Source: Mesocentrotus franciscanus (taxonomy: Eukaryota > Echinodermata > Echinoidea > Camarodonta > Strongylocentrotidae). Taken from it: a stretch of DNA of 64,000 bases. The stretch lies in assembly GCA_037976565.1 (NCBI GenBank), contig CP137667.1:26738277-26802276 (forward strand), read 5' to 3'. The notes beneath the pieces are model-generated. The model ran no database searches. It was not told the origin of the DNA and was given only the letters and a program-made list of their open reading frames with translations. The position numbers and the translations under genes were made by a program. This document shows positions 57,601 through 63,664 of this stretch, in pieces. Position 1 is the stretch's first letter, and each line of letters begins with the position of its first letter.

Positions 57601-60111
57601 GACATGGCGAACCCGCCATTTCCACGGACACACCTTTTCTCACTGCAAGACATTGGGGGAATACTTGTAAGTTGAGCAGGTACAACTATATATATTAAAT
57701 TGATGAGTTGTATGGTTTCCTTGATGAACTAGCGACGCCATTGTTTGACCTCACACTACTGACACACAGGAATTAATTGATGCACTGATCATATTTTCAC
57801 AGAAATGATTTTCAATAACTAATTTTTCATTTAGTTAGGCAAAGCGGGTCTTCTTTGACAACATTTTGGTTTAATTTTTCAATCATTTGAAATCTTAGCA
57901 ACAGGAAAATTCCCAAGGAAAAAAAGTCCTACAATCTTTCCTCTTACCTTTGGTTGTTAATGGAACGCTTGTCCTGAAGACCTTTACACCCTTTCCTGAA
58001 ACGTTTTTCTGGAAGATGAACCGTCCTGACTTTTCCTCCAACTCAGATTCCTGTACGACTTCGACATCGTCGTCGCCGGACTCGACCTTAATTTCGACCC
58101 GTCTGTCCGTCCAGACGTTCAGGAAACCCTCATCGACTGAGAGATGACCTCGCAACGGGGCATCAGCGCCGGTCGCGATGCAATCGCTCTGAAGACATTT
58201 CTTCTCGAGGTCAAGAAGGTCTTCTGGTGCATTGGAGATGAATGCGTACCGACAGGGACCGGTCAGGTCTGGTTTCATCCTCACCGCTAACTTCCCAATC
58301 TTCTTACTTACCAACCACAGGGCTGGAGTTGCCAGTGAGGTTTCATCTGTGCTTTCCGCGATGTAGTACACACCTACCCTGTTCACCATCGGCGCCACGA
58401 AATACAACGCCGACGTGACAAGGTTAGTCTCAGGATTCGACCTGGAGCAGAGTAAGAACATTGCTCGTCCGTAGTGCGTGCGGATCTTGGGTACAAGAGT
58501 CGTGCTGTGCTCCCCATTGTACGTTTGGGCGAAAAACACCTTTCCACAAGGCGAGCCATCGTTTACATCCCCAGAGTAATTTCGGTTGCAGAAGAACACG
58601 AAGTGACTACCTGGAGGGCCTTCGATCTTCACACCACCGTCCTGGTTTATGTCGAATTTCCAGTCATTTGTCATCTCACTGGACCCACATTTTCCACCAG
58701 GGACAGCGTTCAACTTCCAGTCACCCCCACTCTTCCAAATCTCTACCTGATAGCAGCACGCCACAGGTGTGTTTTCGTCAGATCTGGATGTGCTACATCC
58801 AATCAAGAAAGACATCGTATCCTCGTTGGCATCCGCGATGGAAGCAAATCCTAGCTCCTGGAGGCTTATCCCAAGGGTACCTTCTGGAGATGATTCCCTT
58901 TGCGGAAAGTGCCCTCCGCGGGTGAAGACAGCCTGATTGGAAAACAAAGTCACATTGTGCCTACCATCTCTCATTTTCATGATCAGATCCCCGTCTCGAT
59001 TCGTTTGAAGATCCCTGGAGATAGAGGCCGCATAGCGTCCATTATCCTTAGCTACAGGTATACCTACCACAGATGTCGAAATCAACTTTGTGTTGAACGA
59101 ATTCGAGTTGAAACCGGATTGAACAAGACTCAGCTGGCTTTGGGCGGTGGACTGACGTTGGTGGGTGTGGAGCACGATAGCTGCAGCGCCCCCATGACCA
59201 GCGTTCACGTTGTAGGGTAGGCCCTTCTCTCTTGGAAAGACATCCCCGTTGACCTCCTCGAAGGAGATAGTTGGTGGTGCTTCTGATAGTATGATAAATA
59301 TACAACAGAAGTATAATTAAAAGACCGTGACTAAGATTACAATGGTTCATTTGGAATTAAAACGTAGGTTCACTCTACAAAATAGTACCCGAACTTTAAG
59401 GATGAATCAAAATAGTATTATCAAATCAGTTATCGTGCTAAAAATTGACATCTACGACTGCACTAATATACAAGTATGATATTCATTGTATTGCAACGTT
59501 TAACCCCGTTGGACCTAATAACTGATAACCTAGCAAAGACTTCATACGGATGTAGAAAAATGAAACGAGTTCTATCTGTTTTACCATGTGTTCAGTTTTG
59601 CAGTTGTATACGCCTATTCAAACTGAAGTAAATCGTTCGTTCTTTCAAGTTCCCCCTCCGTTCTTTGTGGCAAAGCTGAGTACAACGTCGAAGTAATATT
59701 ATTATCAAATTTGATTTCACCGAGGGTAAATCTGTCCTCTTTTCTAAGCATTTATGTTTTTTTTTCTATTTCATGATATTAGGCGGAGTACAACTTTTTA
59801 CACAGTATCATTACTCTCCCCTTTTGCACAAAACTGTACACTCGTCAATTCTTTCGTTTGAGAAATAACACGATCGCAAAAACTTTCCGGAAATCACAAA
59901 TAGAGCAATTCGTTGTCCATCATCTATTGAAATGTGTAAACAGATGACAATGACGTTTTACGTAAATTCTTCATGATTTCTATGGTATATATACACGATT
60001 GGGTATTGTGAAATTGTCCTTGAGTTAATTTCGTGAATTTTTTGGTGATCGTCTTAGATACAGGCCGGTGGGGATGGGGGGGGGGATAAACTTACTGGAA
60101 TAAGCTGCCAT
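23680..60111 (-). CDS. Giant malectin / FBA-like / DUF4062 / NACHT / TPR protein (STAND NTPase), 30 exons
   Basis: Thirty exons, minus strand, 5,613 nt, 1,870 residues: 60111-60096, 59282-57948, 57509-57342, 55614-55481, 54759-54658, 53634-53529, 53120-53017, 50621-50529, 49314-49248, 48965-48868, 47439-47241, 46494-46309, 45883-45552, 44812-44642, 43684-43607, 42929-42783, 42279-41954, 41400-41228, 36782-36703, 34498-34307, 33494-33361, 32880-32796, 32531-32334, 31477-31340, 28915-28773, 28283-28160, 27632-27487, 26462-26342, 24990-24743, 23848-23680. Every boundary is GT-AG and every phase closes. The start sits in CCACAATGG. There is no signal peptide or membrane segment, so a cytosolic protein is expected. 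Domains: unknown Cys-rich (6-450), malectin-like (about 470-620), FBA-like (about 656-830), DUF4062 (about 915-1090), NACHT (about 1150-1370), helical/winged-helix arm (1370-1640), TPRs (1640-1870). The DUF4062-NACHT-TPR half is TTC41/NPHP3-like. The family implies a ligand-triggered STAND switch; the ligand is unknown. Confidence 0.85.
25289..25493. repeat. Diverged copy of the 1364-1767 MITE (right half)
   Basis: Matches 1565-1765 over about 200 bp in the same orientation (for example CTTATATGCTAGATGATCAA and CAGAACCTTGC in both). The left half is missing. In intron 28 of the NACHT gene. Confidence 0.75.
25550..26063. mobile_element. MITE, 514 bp, TTAAAGG termini
   Basis: Left end TTAAAGGTACTATATGTCCC and right end GGGACATAGTATCTTTAA are inverted repeats extending to about 25 bp with mismatches. 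It is non-coding, directly next to the repeat copy at 25289-25493, in intron 28 of the NACHT gene. Confidence 0.75.
26475..26680. repeat. (GA)n(GACA)n(TA)n microsatellite next to an acceptor
   Basis: A purine-rich GAGA/GACAGACA tract with a core of about 13 TA units (26566-26596). On the transcribed strand it is a long polypyrimidine tract ending just before the acceptor of exon 28 (26463-26465). Confidence 0.9.
28160..33494 (-). CDS. Exons 21-26: helical arm with winged-helix-like segment
   Basis: Exons 33494-33361, 32880-32796, 32531-32334, 31477-31340, 28915-28773 and 28283-28160 (residues about 1370-1643). LVRDTTCAIWCSSRGMSEQE followed by LISFLQVPSRVW and IVNFFHDHLRQAVERKYV is the typical post-NACHT 'LLxLLxxSRxGLSExEL ... 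FxHxxLRxAVxxxY' block of TTC41/NPHP3/TEP1-like proteins. It is followed by alpha-helical material (LPTLLMELSDLSRLKAVVMI; FEQAGQAYLEYVNHSNAFKE). A Harbinger-type MITE ends within 15 bp of the donor of exon 24. A 2.4-kb intron (28916-31339) separates exons 24 and 25. Phases match without an extra exon, but one symmetrical exon could have been missed. Confidence 0.82.
29833..30503 (-). mobile_element. Second copy of the piggyBac-like MITE family (inverted, end-decayed)
   Basis: Reverse-complement match to the element at 47481-48236 over nearly its whole length (shared ACGGCCGAGATC hairpin region, CATAAATATGCAAATGAGTAAT, and the CGTCATCCATATGCGTTCCCG / CGGGAGCGCATACGGATGACG region). The left end retains CCCTAATA but lacks about 25 bp of the terminus. 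The right end stops at the G-run. It lies in intron 24 of the NACHT gene. Confidence 0.8.
30664..30795. repeat. Degenerate tandem repeat (TAGACCAAATGGA-like)
   Basis: Five to six imperfect units of ATTAGACCAAATGGATAGTAG type directly upstream of the Harbinger-type MITE. Confidence 0.6.
30806..31325. mobile_element. Harbinger-type MITE with TAA target duplication, 520 bp, GC-rich
   Basis: Ends AGCTATGGTCACAA and TTGTGACCATAGCT are perfect inverted repeats. Both are flanked by TAA (30803-30805 and 31326-31328), the 3-bp duplication made by PIF/Harbinger elements. The interior is strikingly GC-rich (repeated CGGTCGGTCACCG / CGACCGAGC words), unlike the surrounding DNA. It ends 11 bp from exon 24 of the NACHT gene. 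Confidence 0.8.
31731..32118 (+). repeat. Interspersed repeat, about 390 bp, copy 1
   Basis: Highly similar in the same orientation to 56056-56417 (both contain ATAAACCTTTAGGTCAGTCA, AAGCCGATCGCCTGTCTGAT and ACACGTAGGGCCATGC). It starts TAAAGGGAT and ends near GCCTTTAA, suggesting a MITE with short TTAAAGG ends. In intron 23 of the NACHT gene. Confidence 0.8.
33715..33802 (-). repeat. tRNA-like SINE head
   Basis: On the minus strand, TGGTCGAGTTG (A-box-like) followed about 30 bp later by GGGGTTCAAATCCCTG (B-box-like). The intervening arms do not fold as a proper tRNA, so this is read as a tRNA-derived SINE remnant, in intron 20 of the NACHT gene. Confidence 0.5.
34307..42279 (-). CDS. Exons 17-20: NACHT/STAND NTPase core
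   Basis: Exons 42279-41954, 41400-41228, 36782-36703 and 34498-34307 (residues about 1113-1369). RRRVYIGRAEYFTRINDYI leads into LPLVVLGESGSGKSALIANW, a complete Walker A (GESGSGKS, about 1175-1182). Exon 18 carries Walker B, RVVIVLDALNQL (about 1260-1271). Exon 19 gives WLPREFPPNVQMLLSTLPGK, the sensor-1 strand with the Ser/Thr after it. Exon 20 (WPVFHVQPLDQTEKGEIIRC) is the usual continuation. ATP binding should drive a conformational or oligomeric switch, as in other STAND proteins. Intron 18 (36783-41227) holds the tandem Helitrons and is the largest TE load in the catalytic region. Donor after exon 17 is AGAAG|GTATAA, weaker than its neighbours. Confidence 0.9.
34726..35747 (-). mobile_element. 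5'-truncated LINE with RT C-terminus and TTGAA tail
   Basis: The minus-strand frame 35712-35350 encodes MEYCTPVFSGGLTQKQIRSL followed by EQVQKRVCRIML ... STLESRREKLCLDFATSLAK ... RFRNSPLPYFVDLLN. This is the conserved C-terminal region after the reverse transcriptase of CR1/Jockey-like LINEs ('LEYxxPVWxxxLTxxQxxxLExIQKRAxRII'). The homology begins abruptly at about 35747, the usual 5' truncation. The presumed 3' UTR runs to six copies of TTGAA (34726-34755 on plus as TTCAA), like the microsatellite tails of such LINEs. The 121-codon frame is still open, so insertion is fairly young. In intron 19 of the NACHT gene. Confidence 0.82.
35735..35945. repeat. Degenerate minisatellite of TTATTCCGAAGGTTCG units
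   Basis: Imperfect copies of TTATTCCGAAGGTTCG / GGATCATAATTCC-type units abutting the truncated 5' end of the LINE. A single related unit lies at 34708-34725 beyond the LINE tail, so the LINE may have inserted into this array. Confidence 0.6.
36010..36300 (-). mobile_element. tRNA-derived SINE, near full length
   Basis: Minus strand: A box TGGTCGAGTG and B box GGTTCGAGTCC in a tRNA-like head (36230-36300). Then comes a body with GCAAGACTTTGG and CACCTGAGTTGAGT (sense: ACTCAACTCAGGTG), and an A/T-rich tail of TTATTA triplets (36010-36030). Its 3' half recurs in opposite orientation at 36485-36630. Confidence 0.75.
36485..36630 (+). mobile_element. SINE 3' half
   Basis: Shares GCGCCGTAATGGCAGCC and GCTAAAGCC with the reverse complement of 36090-36130, and continues to GATATGCGCTATACAAGAAC and a TTATTA tail. 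It forms an inverted pair with the neighbouring SINE, just upstream of exon 19 in the reading direction of the plus strand. Confidence 0.65.
37048..38757 (-). mobile_element. Helitron copy A (non-autonomous), 1,710 bp
   Basis: On the minus strand it starts 5' TCTATATATTAATACGC and ends with a 19-nt hairpin (CCCGTGG-ATTTT-CCACGGG, 37057-37075), five bases, then CTAG (37048-37051) followed by host T. This is the classic Helitron layout: 5' TC, 3' hairpin, CTRR, A/T target. No Rep/helicase is encoded. An internal long hairpin (about 37688-37795, arms CTAAAACTATTCGCA and TGCGAATAGTTTTAG) is also present. Confidence 0.82.
38758..40939 (-). mobile_element. Helitron copy B, 2,182 bp, joined head-to-tail to copy A
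   Basis: Same family and orientation as copy A. The 5' end TCTATATATT is at 40939 after host A (40940). The 3' hairpin is at 38767-38785 and CTAG at 38758-38761, immediately followed by the TC of copy A with no intervening base. It carries two extra segments: about 39255-39740, containing an internal imperfect tandem repeat (GACGTTTCATTA...GTACCGTTCTCGACT at about 39393 and 39507), and about 40095-40215. Confidence 0.82.
41537..41635 (+). repeat. SINE fragment
   Basis: GGCACTAATGTCCTTTGGCAAGACGTTAATTCACACTTGCC with CACCCAGGT and a TTATTATTATTA tail matches the body of the SINE at 36010-36300. In the intron between exons 17 and 18. Confidence 0.6.
42783..45883 (-). CDS. Exons 13-16: DUF4062 domain
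   Basis: Exons 45883-45552, 44812-44642, 43684-43607 and 42929-42783 (residues about 870-1112). After a hydrophilic linker rich in Asp, Lys and Thr comes IRVFVSSTFLDFAAEREILI, the DUF4062 signature, then FFSYVDLRWGITSDQSNDGQ, ICLREIDRCRPFFLCLLGDR and FGWSQKEGE. Exon 15 (LEVLHSALRERENASDKTFF) and exon 16 (FRQTLEESGMPVRHYVVADE) complete the fold. DUF4062 is a Rossmann-like domain found N-terminal to STAND/NACHT NTPases in TTC41/NPHP3-like proteins. Its activity is not established to my knowledge. The introns (42930-43606, 43685-44641, 44813-45551) show nothing I recognise. Confidence 0.88.
46309..53120 (-). CDS. Exons 7-12: linker and FBA-like (F-box-associated) beta-sandwich
   Basis: Exons 53120-53017, 50621-50529, 49314-49248, 48965-48868, 47439-47241 and 46494-46309 (residues about 620-869). 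Exon 7 is an acidic linker. Exon 9 contains RWHSQYGGDGVEE (compare the FBA 'W...NGGDGWxVEE'). Exon 11 reads VATYEITFTLEKSDGSVVQE ... DYWSRVKLTLEEYGAGVRSV, matching the FBA pattern 'YELTVxLLxxxxxV...W.....TFxDYGPGVRxV'. Exon 12 starts GHGVEISAASLRL, as in 'GHYGxKITGASVRL'. FBA domains of FBXO2-type ubiquitin ligase subunits bind high-mannose glycans. Whether the binding residues survive here cannot be judged by eye. The exons themselves are well supported; the domain name is moderate. Confidence 0.6.
47481..48236. mobile_element. piggyBac-like MITE with TTAA flanks, 756 bp
   Basis: Ends CCCTAATAAGGCCGGG and CCCGGCCTTATTAGGG are perfect 16-bp inverted repeats, flanked on both sides by TTAA (47477-47480 and 48237-48240). 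CCC-starting ends with TTAA duplication are the piggyBac pattern. Subterminal GC-rich hairpins (GGCCGTTTCACGGCC, GGGGGGCATAATGCCCCCC) are present. Non-coding; in intron 10 of the NACHT gene. Confidence 0.82.
50773..50940. repeat. Composite interspersed repeat, copy 1
   Basis: Begins with ACTAGACATTGAATTCATCACGGAGACGAATTAGGTGAT-type hairpin sequence. It then has a 130-bp segment (from GATAAGCCAGAACTATGGGC) repeated at 52799-52930 with only a few mismatches. Confidence 0.8.
51050..51250. repeat. Hairpin-headed repeat, copy
   Basis: GAATTCGTCACGGAGACGAATTAGGTGATCTGCC followed by a body ending GATGTAGAAACTCAATGAGAGATTTGGTCTTTAAA. The same head and end occur at 62066-62165 and 63888-63990. Confidence 0.75.
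51910..52165. repeat. Interspersed repeat shared with 63665-63890
   Basis: CCTAGATGACGTCAC, GTTAGG-TCAATAATCATGC, GAGATATGAAGCAAA, AAAATCCATACA and CTGACGAAAT-AATAGGT occur in the same order in both copies. In intron 7 of the NACHT gene. Confidence 0.8.
52799..52930 (+). repeat. Direct repeat of 50810-50940
   Basis: About 130 bp with high identity to 50810-50940 (CAATTATTCTGTAAATT, GTGAAGTTAGCATCCCACAT), in the same intron, 2 kb apart, ending about 90 bp before exon 7 on the plus strand. Confidence 0.85.
53529..57509 (-). CDS. Exons 3-6: malectin-like carbohydrate-binding domain
   Basis: Exons 57509-57342, 55614-55481, 54759-54658 and 53634-53529 (residues about 451-620). Exon 3 has the malectin hallmark FAINFGGPAYEDEDGVVFDD (compare the family pattern INCGGxxYxDxxGxxxxxD). 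Exon 4 continues KYYYGCHIDPLRNYPQVVGN and ends ...QTDAVEFK. Exon 5 has VPVPEGRFIVTLFTVSSG, the usual 'Y.V.VP.G.Y.V.LHFAE' strand pair. Exon 6 closes with VSIPVTASGNSLAISLKR, like the final 'G.L.I.L' strand. Malectin proper binds Glc2-type N-glycans in the ER lumen. Here the module sits in a protein with no signal peptide, so topology and ligand are open. Confidence 0.72.
54031..55189. repeat. Inverted repeat pair (about 41 bp arms) bracketing exon 5
   Basis: The arm at 54031-54073 (GGCGGGTAATATTTCCATAAAAGCAGCACTCTAGGGCCAAT-type) is found in reverse complement at 55144-55189. Exon 5 of the NACHT gene (54658-54759) lies between. Each arm also starts and ends with ATTGGC/GCCAAT. Confidence 0.75.
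55209..55470. mobile_element. Palindromic MITE-like element
   Basis: Left arm CGAATCATCGGGTCATCG...GGTCGCGTT is matched in reverse complement by AACGCGACC...CGATGACCCGATGATTCG on the right, about 60 bp each, with CTTTTAA near both ends. It lies next to the donor of exon 4 (55475-55480). Confidence 0.7.
56056..56417 (+). repeat. Interspersed repeat, about 360 bp, copy 2
   Basis: Same family and orientation as 31731-32118; starts TTAAAGGGAATG and ends GGGCCATGCCTTTAA, giving 7-8 bp terminal inverted repeats. In intron 3 of the NACHT gene. The rest of intron 3 (to 57341) shows nothing I can name. Confidence 0.8.
57597..57650 (-). repeat. Duplicated fragment of malectin exon 3 with its acceptor
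   Basis: On the minus strand, TTGCAGTGAGAAAAGGTGTG then TCCGTGGAAATGGCGGGTTC and GCCATGTC closely copies the acceptor and first about 45 nt of exon 3 (57466-57514). It reads V-R-K-G-V-S-V-E-M-A-G-S-P-C, then diverges into a stop. It is a partial, probably unused exon. Confidence 0.7.
57948..59282 (-). CDS. Exon 2: 445-residue N-terminal domain, unrecognised
   Basis: One large exon (acceptor CTATCAG, donor AAAG|GTAAGA) encoding residues about 6-450. The start codon is in a tiny exon 60096-60111 (MAAYS). The sequence is beta-rich in look, without transmembrane segments, and has about 12 cysteines (for example ACCYQ, KCGSS, FFCNR, SPCGK, LLCSR, KKCLQSDC). Two stretches have a similar feel (MSFLIGCSTSRSDENTPVACC and MFLLCSRSNPETNLVTSALY), hinting at internally repeated folds. 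The last about 60 residues are acidic and then basic (VESGDDDVEVVQESELEEK). I do not recognise the family. It has higher GC than the surrounding introns, and all frames on the other strand here are shadows. Confidence 0.85.
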
Positions 60112-60200
60112 TGTGGAGGTGAAGTCGCCTTCGTGTTGTGACCTCTCCCTGACGTTCTCTCTGTTCTGTTTTATCAAACCAGAGAAGAGGATGTACAAAT
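60112..60200 (-). promoter_or_regulatory. 5' UTR and start context of the NACHT gene
   Basis: GC-moderate, pyrimidine/purine-mixed leader upstream of the ATG at 60111. The start context CCACAATGG has A at -3 and G at +4. A first coding exon of 16 nt followed by GTAAGT explains why the start is easy to miss. A transcription start cannot be placed. Confidence 0.45.
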
Positions 60201-61860
60201 AAATTCATGCAACGTTTATTAATTATTGCTCTCGAGAAGCAACTCCCTTCGTGAAACATTTGGATCTAAATCAAGTAATCTAGGATTAGCCGTCATGAGT
60301 AAGAAAAAAGTGACAACAGTGAAATATTTTGCTCTATTTTAGCCCTTATCCAGCCATGGCGATAGCAAATTGAAATTAGCTTTGAATATCCTATCACTAA
60401 AATAGTATTGTACATGTTGTGATAGCTATGGGAATGAAACTAGGATAGAAGATGATTTTGAAAATATTCAACATATGCTTGGGGTTTATCTCTTTGATGG
60501 GGGAGTGGTAAGTTCTCGCTTTCTGTTTGATCAAAATTGCTAAAAGAATTATTATTATTGATCAAAAAGAGCGATTTCCCCCTTCAAATTCGATATATTT
60601 ATCATAAAATGCCTGCCATACACGCGCCCCCTATGTGTAGATCTTAAGATCTGCCACTGCAAGTAAAAAATAATGTATAGGCTCAAAATGTATTTTAGAT
60701 AGGGGGAACAAAAGATGACAATGATTGTAATTTATCAAAGAAATCATAGGCTTACGTTAGCTTGTCTTTTATACTTTGAAATGGTTTATAATATCTACAT
60801 GTTTCCACCGTTTGAGTCTGCAACCTGGCAAGAGTTGTCTCTAGCCACATCGCAGGCTTCACTAATTTTGTTTGAGCTACGAAAGTGCCCAAATAAGGCA
60901 CCTCATTCCGGAAACGCTTTTATTTTGTCACTGCATGCTTCGATTATGAAAACGGCTTCCACCGATAGGTTGTGAAATGAGGACGTTTTGATCATTGTCG
61001 ATTTAACACGCGAAGGCATGAATGGGAAACATAATTAGTTGTTGTGTGCGCCCTATTTCGATTGCCAGGAAGTTATAATGAGGTCATACAATTTCCCAGG
61101 GTCGTGGAAAAAGGTACATATCCTATCTCCGAACAAGTATCTTCCTTCATATACTGTACGAACATTCACACCAGTGAGACTGATACCACTTCGGCAACAG
61201 ACCGAATAAAGACATTTTCCGAATATCCAAGAATCGGTCTGTGTGGATTCGGGGTAGAGTCGGATTTGAGTCAGAATGGCGTTGTAACTGAGGCTCTTTA
61301 CGCAGAAGTGTGTGTGTGTGTGGGGGGGGGGGGTTACTGGAATAGACACCATTATGCCTCAGTCACACCGCCAAACCAACTCATGCACACCGACTCCAAA
61401 ATGACCAATACTTCCTCAGTCGGGGTAATTATTTACACGTAATTTTTTTGTTCGGTCTGGTGTCGGTCAGGTGTCGGTTTCTTTGGTGTGACCAAGGGAC
61501 TTAGACCTAGTGTTGCAACAATCAATGTAATATGCAATTTGCATTCTGACTATTTACATACAATTATTCATAACAGGTGAATGAAATAGTTTGTAACATG
61601 GCACATGATTCAGGCATTAGATTTTATTACATTACGAAAATGGTCTAGCAACATATTTTTCACCCTCGCCTCGTTCTCCGTTTCTTAATCCGCATAATAT
61701 CGTCGTCATAACGATGGCTGTTACCATAATGATCATTATGTTTGTTCATCACCTATGACAGCCGTCCATGTTAATAATCAGTTCACTGGGAGAGTGTATA
61801 TTAGTTGTACGTAGTCTAGCAACACAGACACCATTCACATGTTGGTAATATTTAAAGGAG
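60201..61860. other. 5' flank of the NACHT gene, no gene recognised
   Basis: AT-rich DNA with a GT/G run near 61308-61332. Frames at 60715-60975 (+) and 61044-61442 (+) lack motifs or splice support. The promoter of the NACHT gene should be in the first part. Confidence 0.35.
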
Positions 61861-61865
61861 TTTGT

Positions 61866-61866
61866 A

Positions 61867-61907
<41 letters not shown>

Positions 61908-61967
61908 TGAGTTGTAGTAGTAGGAGTAGTAGTGGTAAGCCTAGCTATCACATTGATAATAGTAATG

Positions 61968-62001
<34 letters not shown>

Positions 62002-62060
62002 TAATAATAATAATATTGACAACAACAACTATAATAATTAAATGACAATAACAATAATAA
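61866..62060. repeat. (TAG)n and (TAA)n microsatellites
   Basis: About 12 TAG units followed by interrupted TAG (61866-61935), then (ATA/TAA)n with interruptions (61955-62060). Confidence 0.9.
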
Positions 62061-62065
62061 TAACA

Positions 62066-62165
62066 ACTAGACATTGAATTCGTCACATACACGAATGAGG
62101 TGATCTGCCACTGTGATCGAGACATAACACATGTAGAAAATCAATGGGAGATTTCGTCTTTAAAA
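62066..62165. repeat. Hairpin-headed interspersed repeat
   Basis: CTAGACATTGAATTCGTCAC ... GAGGTGATCTGCC ... TAGAAAATCAATGGGAGATTTCGTCTTTAAA; same family as 51050-51250 and 63888-63990. Confidence 0.75.
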
Positions 62166-63155
62166 CAAATTGTGCTGACCATTGTTTGGTATAACCCTTT
62201 TACCATTAAATTAATGACAGGGGTAGGCGAACAAACAAGAAAATAACACGTCGTTCTTAAAGTTAAAGTTCTGATTATGTATTATACGAATATGTCGGAT
62301 CGTACAGAGCAGCAAGAAAAACGATGATGACGGTCGAGAATCGTGAGGAGAAAATGTGCAGATAAGAACTGTAAGAGAGATAAATTAGTATCGATGGAGA
62401 TTAGTAAGAACCGAGAGACATTCACCGAATCTGGCCATGAGACCAAAAGGGTAGACTGCATGTTCAGATTTACGACCCAGCCAAGTAAATGTATCATGGT
62501 TTTGATGGCGGCTTGGGTGAGTCGGTTATAAGGCTAATGAGTAGAAGGAGCGTTATACCTAACCAGAGGAATTGTGGCGAGATGTTTATATGTCGGCGAA
62601 AGCAAAGAGAAGAGGAAGAAAGTTGTTAGTGAGATTGACAGATCGAGAAAGATAGAGAGAGAGAGAATATTGAAACACTACACTCATTGGGAGATTTGCT
62701 ACACTGCACGGCCGATCACCTAATAACACAGAGTCAATGAGAAATTCATACTTTGAAGAAAGAAAAATTCCCTCCTCCATTTGTATAACACGCACAATAG
62801 AAGGACTGAAACGTGTAGACTATCCATGACGGAAATATAGCACAAACTTAATGGGAGATAGCACTTACAAATATAAACCATAATGGCAGATTGTGCAGTC
62901 TTCATCTTAAATCGGTTTTTGATCACGTTCCCGTCTTCTGATCACAAAAATTGAATCATAGTATATTTGTAGAGTAAATTCTCAGCTACAACATAACAAA
63001 ATATGGGAGACATCAGAGAAGTAAACAACAACGGCAAATATTACCTAATCGAATCAAATTCAATTATTTTCCTTTAAGTAGAACTATGTTAATGTCAAAG
63101 CATTCTAACAGCTGACGTGATACTTGAAATCGCATCTCCAATTCATACCCTATCA
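62166..63155. other. Non-coding interval
   Basis: No recognised gene or element. A short GAGAGAGA run lies near 62655. Confidence 0.35.
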
Positions 63156-63159
63156 GAAC

Positions 63160-63320
63160 ATGATTTTTTTTTTTTTTTTAATTTATTCATTTATTTTATT
63201 TTTTTTTAAATTTATTTATTCATTTATTAATTAATTTATTTTTTTTTTATTTTTTTTATATTTTATTTATTCATTTATTTTATTTATTATTATTATTATT
63301 TTTTTTTTTTTTTTTTGGGG
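63160..63320. repeat. T-rich / TTTATT low-complexity tract
   Basis: Poly-T interspersed with TTTATT and ATTA words over about 160 bp. Confidence 0.9.
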
Positions 63321-63664
63321 GTAACCAGCCTTTCTGAAGAGTTATAGCGGATTAAAAATAGGTATTTTTTTACAACTATTGGCAATTTTTTTCGTATGCG
63401 CGAATGAGTCAATTTTGAGTTTTTACGAATGTCTATGAGCTAAATTTAGTTCAATAATGGCTGAAAGTAATTTCAAATTGCTTAAAACACAATACAATTG
63501 AAAAAATTGAATAAATACATTCAGTGCGGAGGGCACACAAAAACGCGCACGCAAAATTTTGAAATGTTCTGAAAGGTATGAAACGTGTACTAAATTGGTT
63601 ATGGTTGTGACCAAAAGTTTACCGAAGACGTCAAGTATGGTCAAGTATGGTCAATAATATAAAT

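Noticed and set aside
58461..58925. Long open frames on the plus strand inside the big exon (58461-58925 and 58474-58854)
   Set aside because: They are antisense shadows of exon 2 (57948-59282), which has splice sites and phase continuity on the minus strand. The plus-strand frames have no motif.
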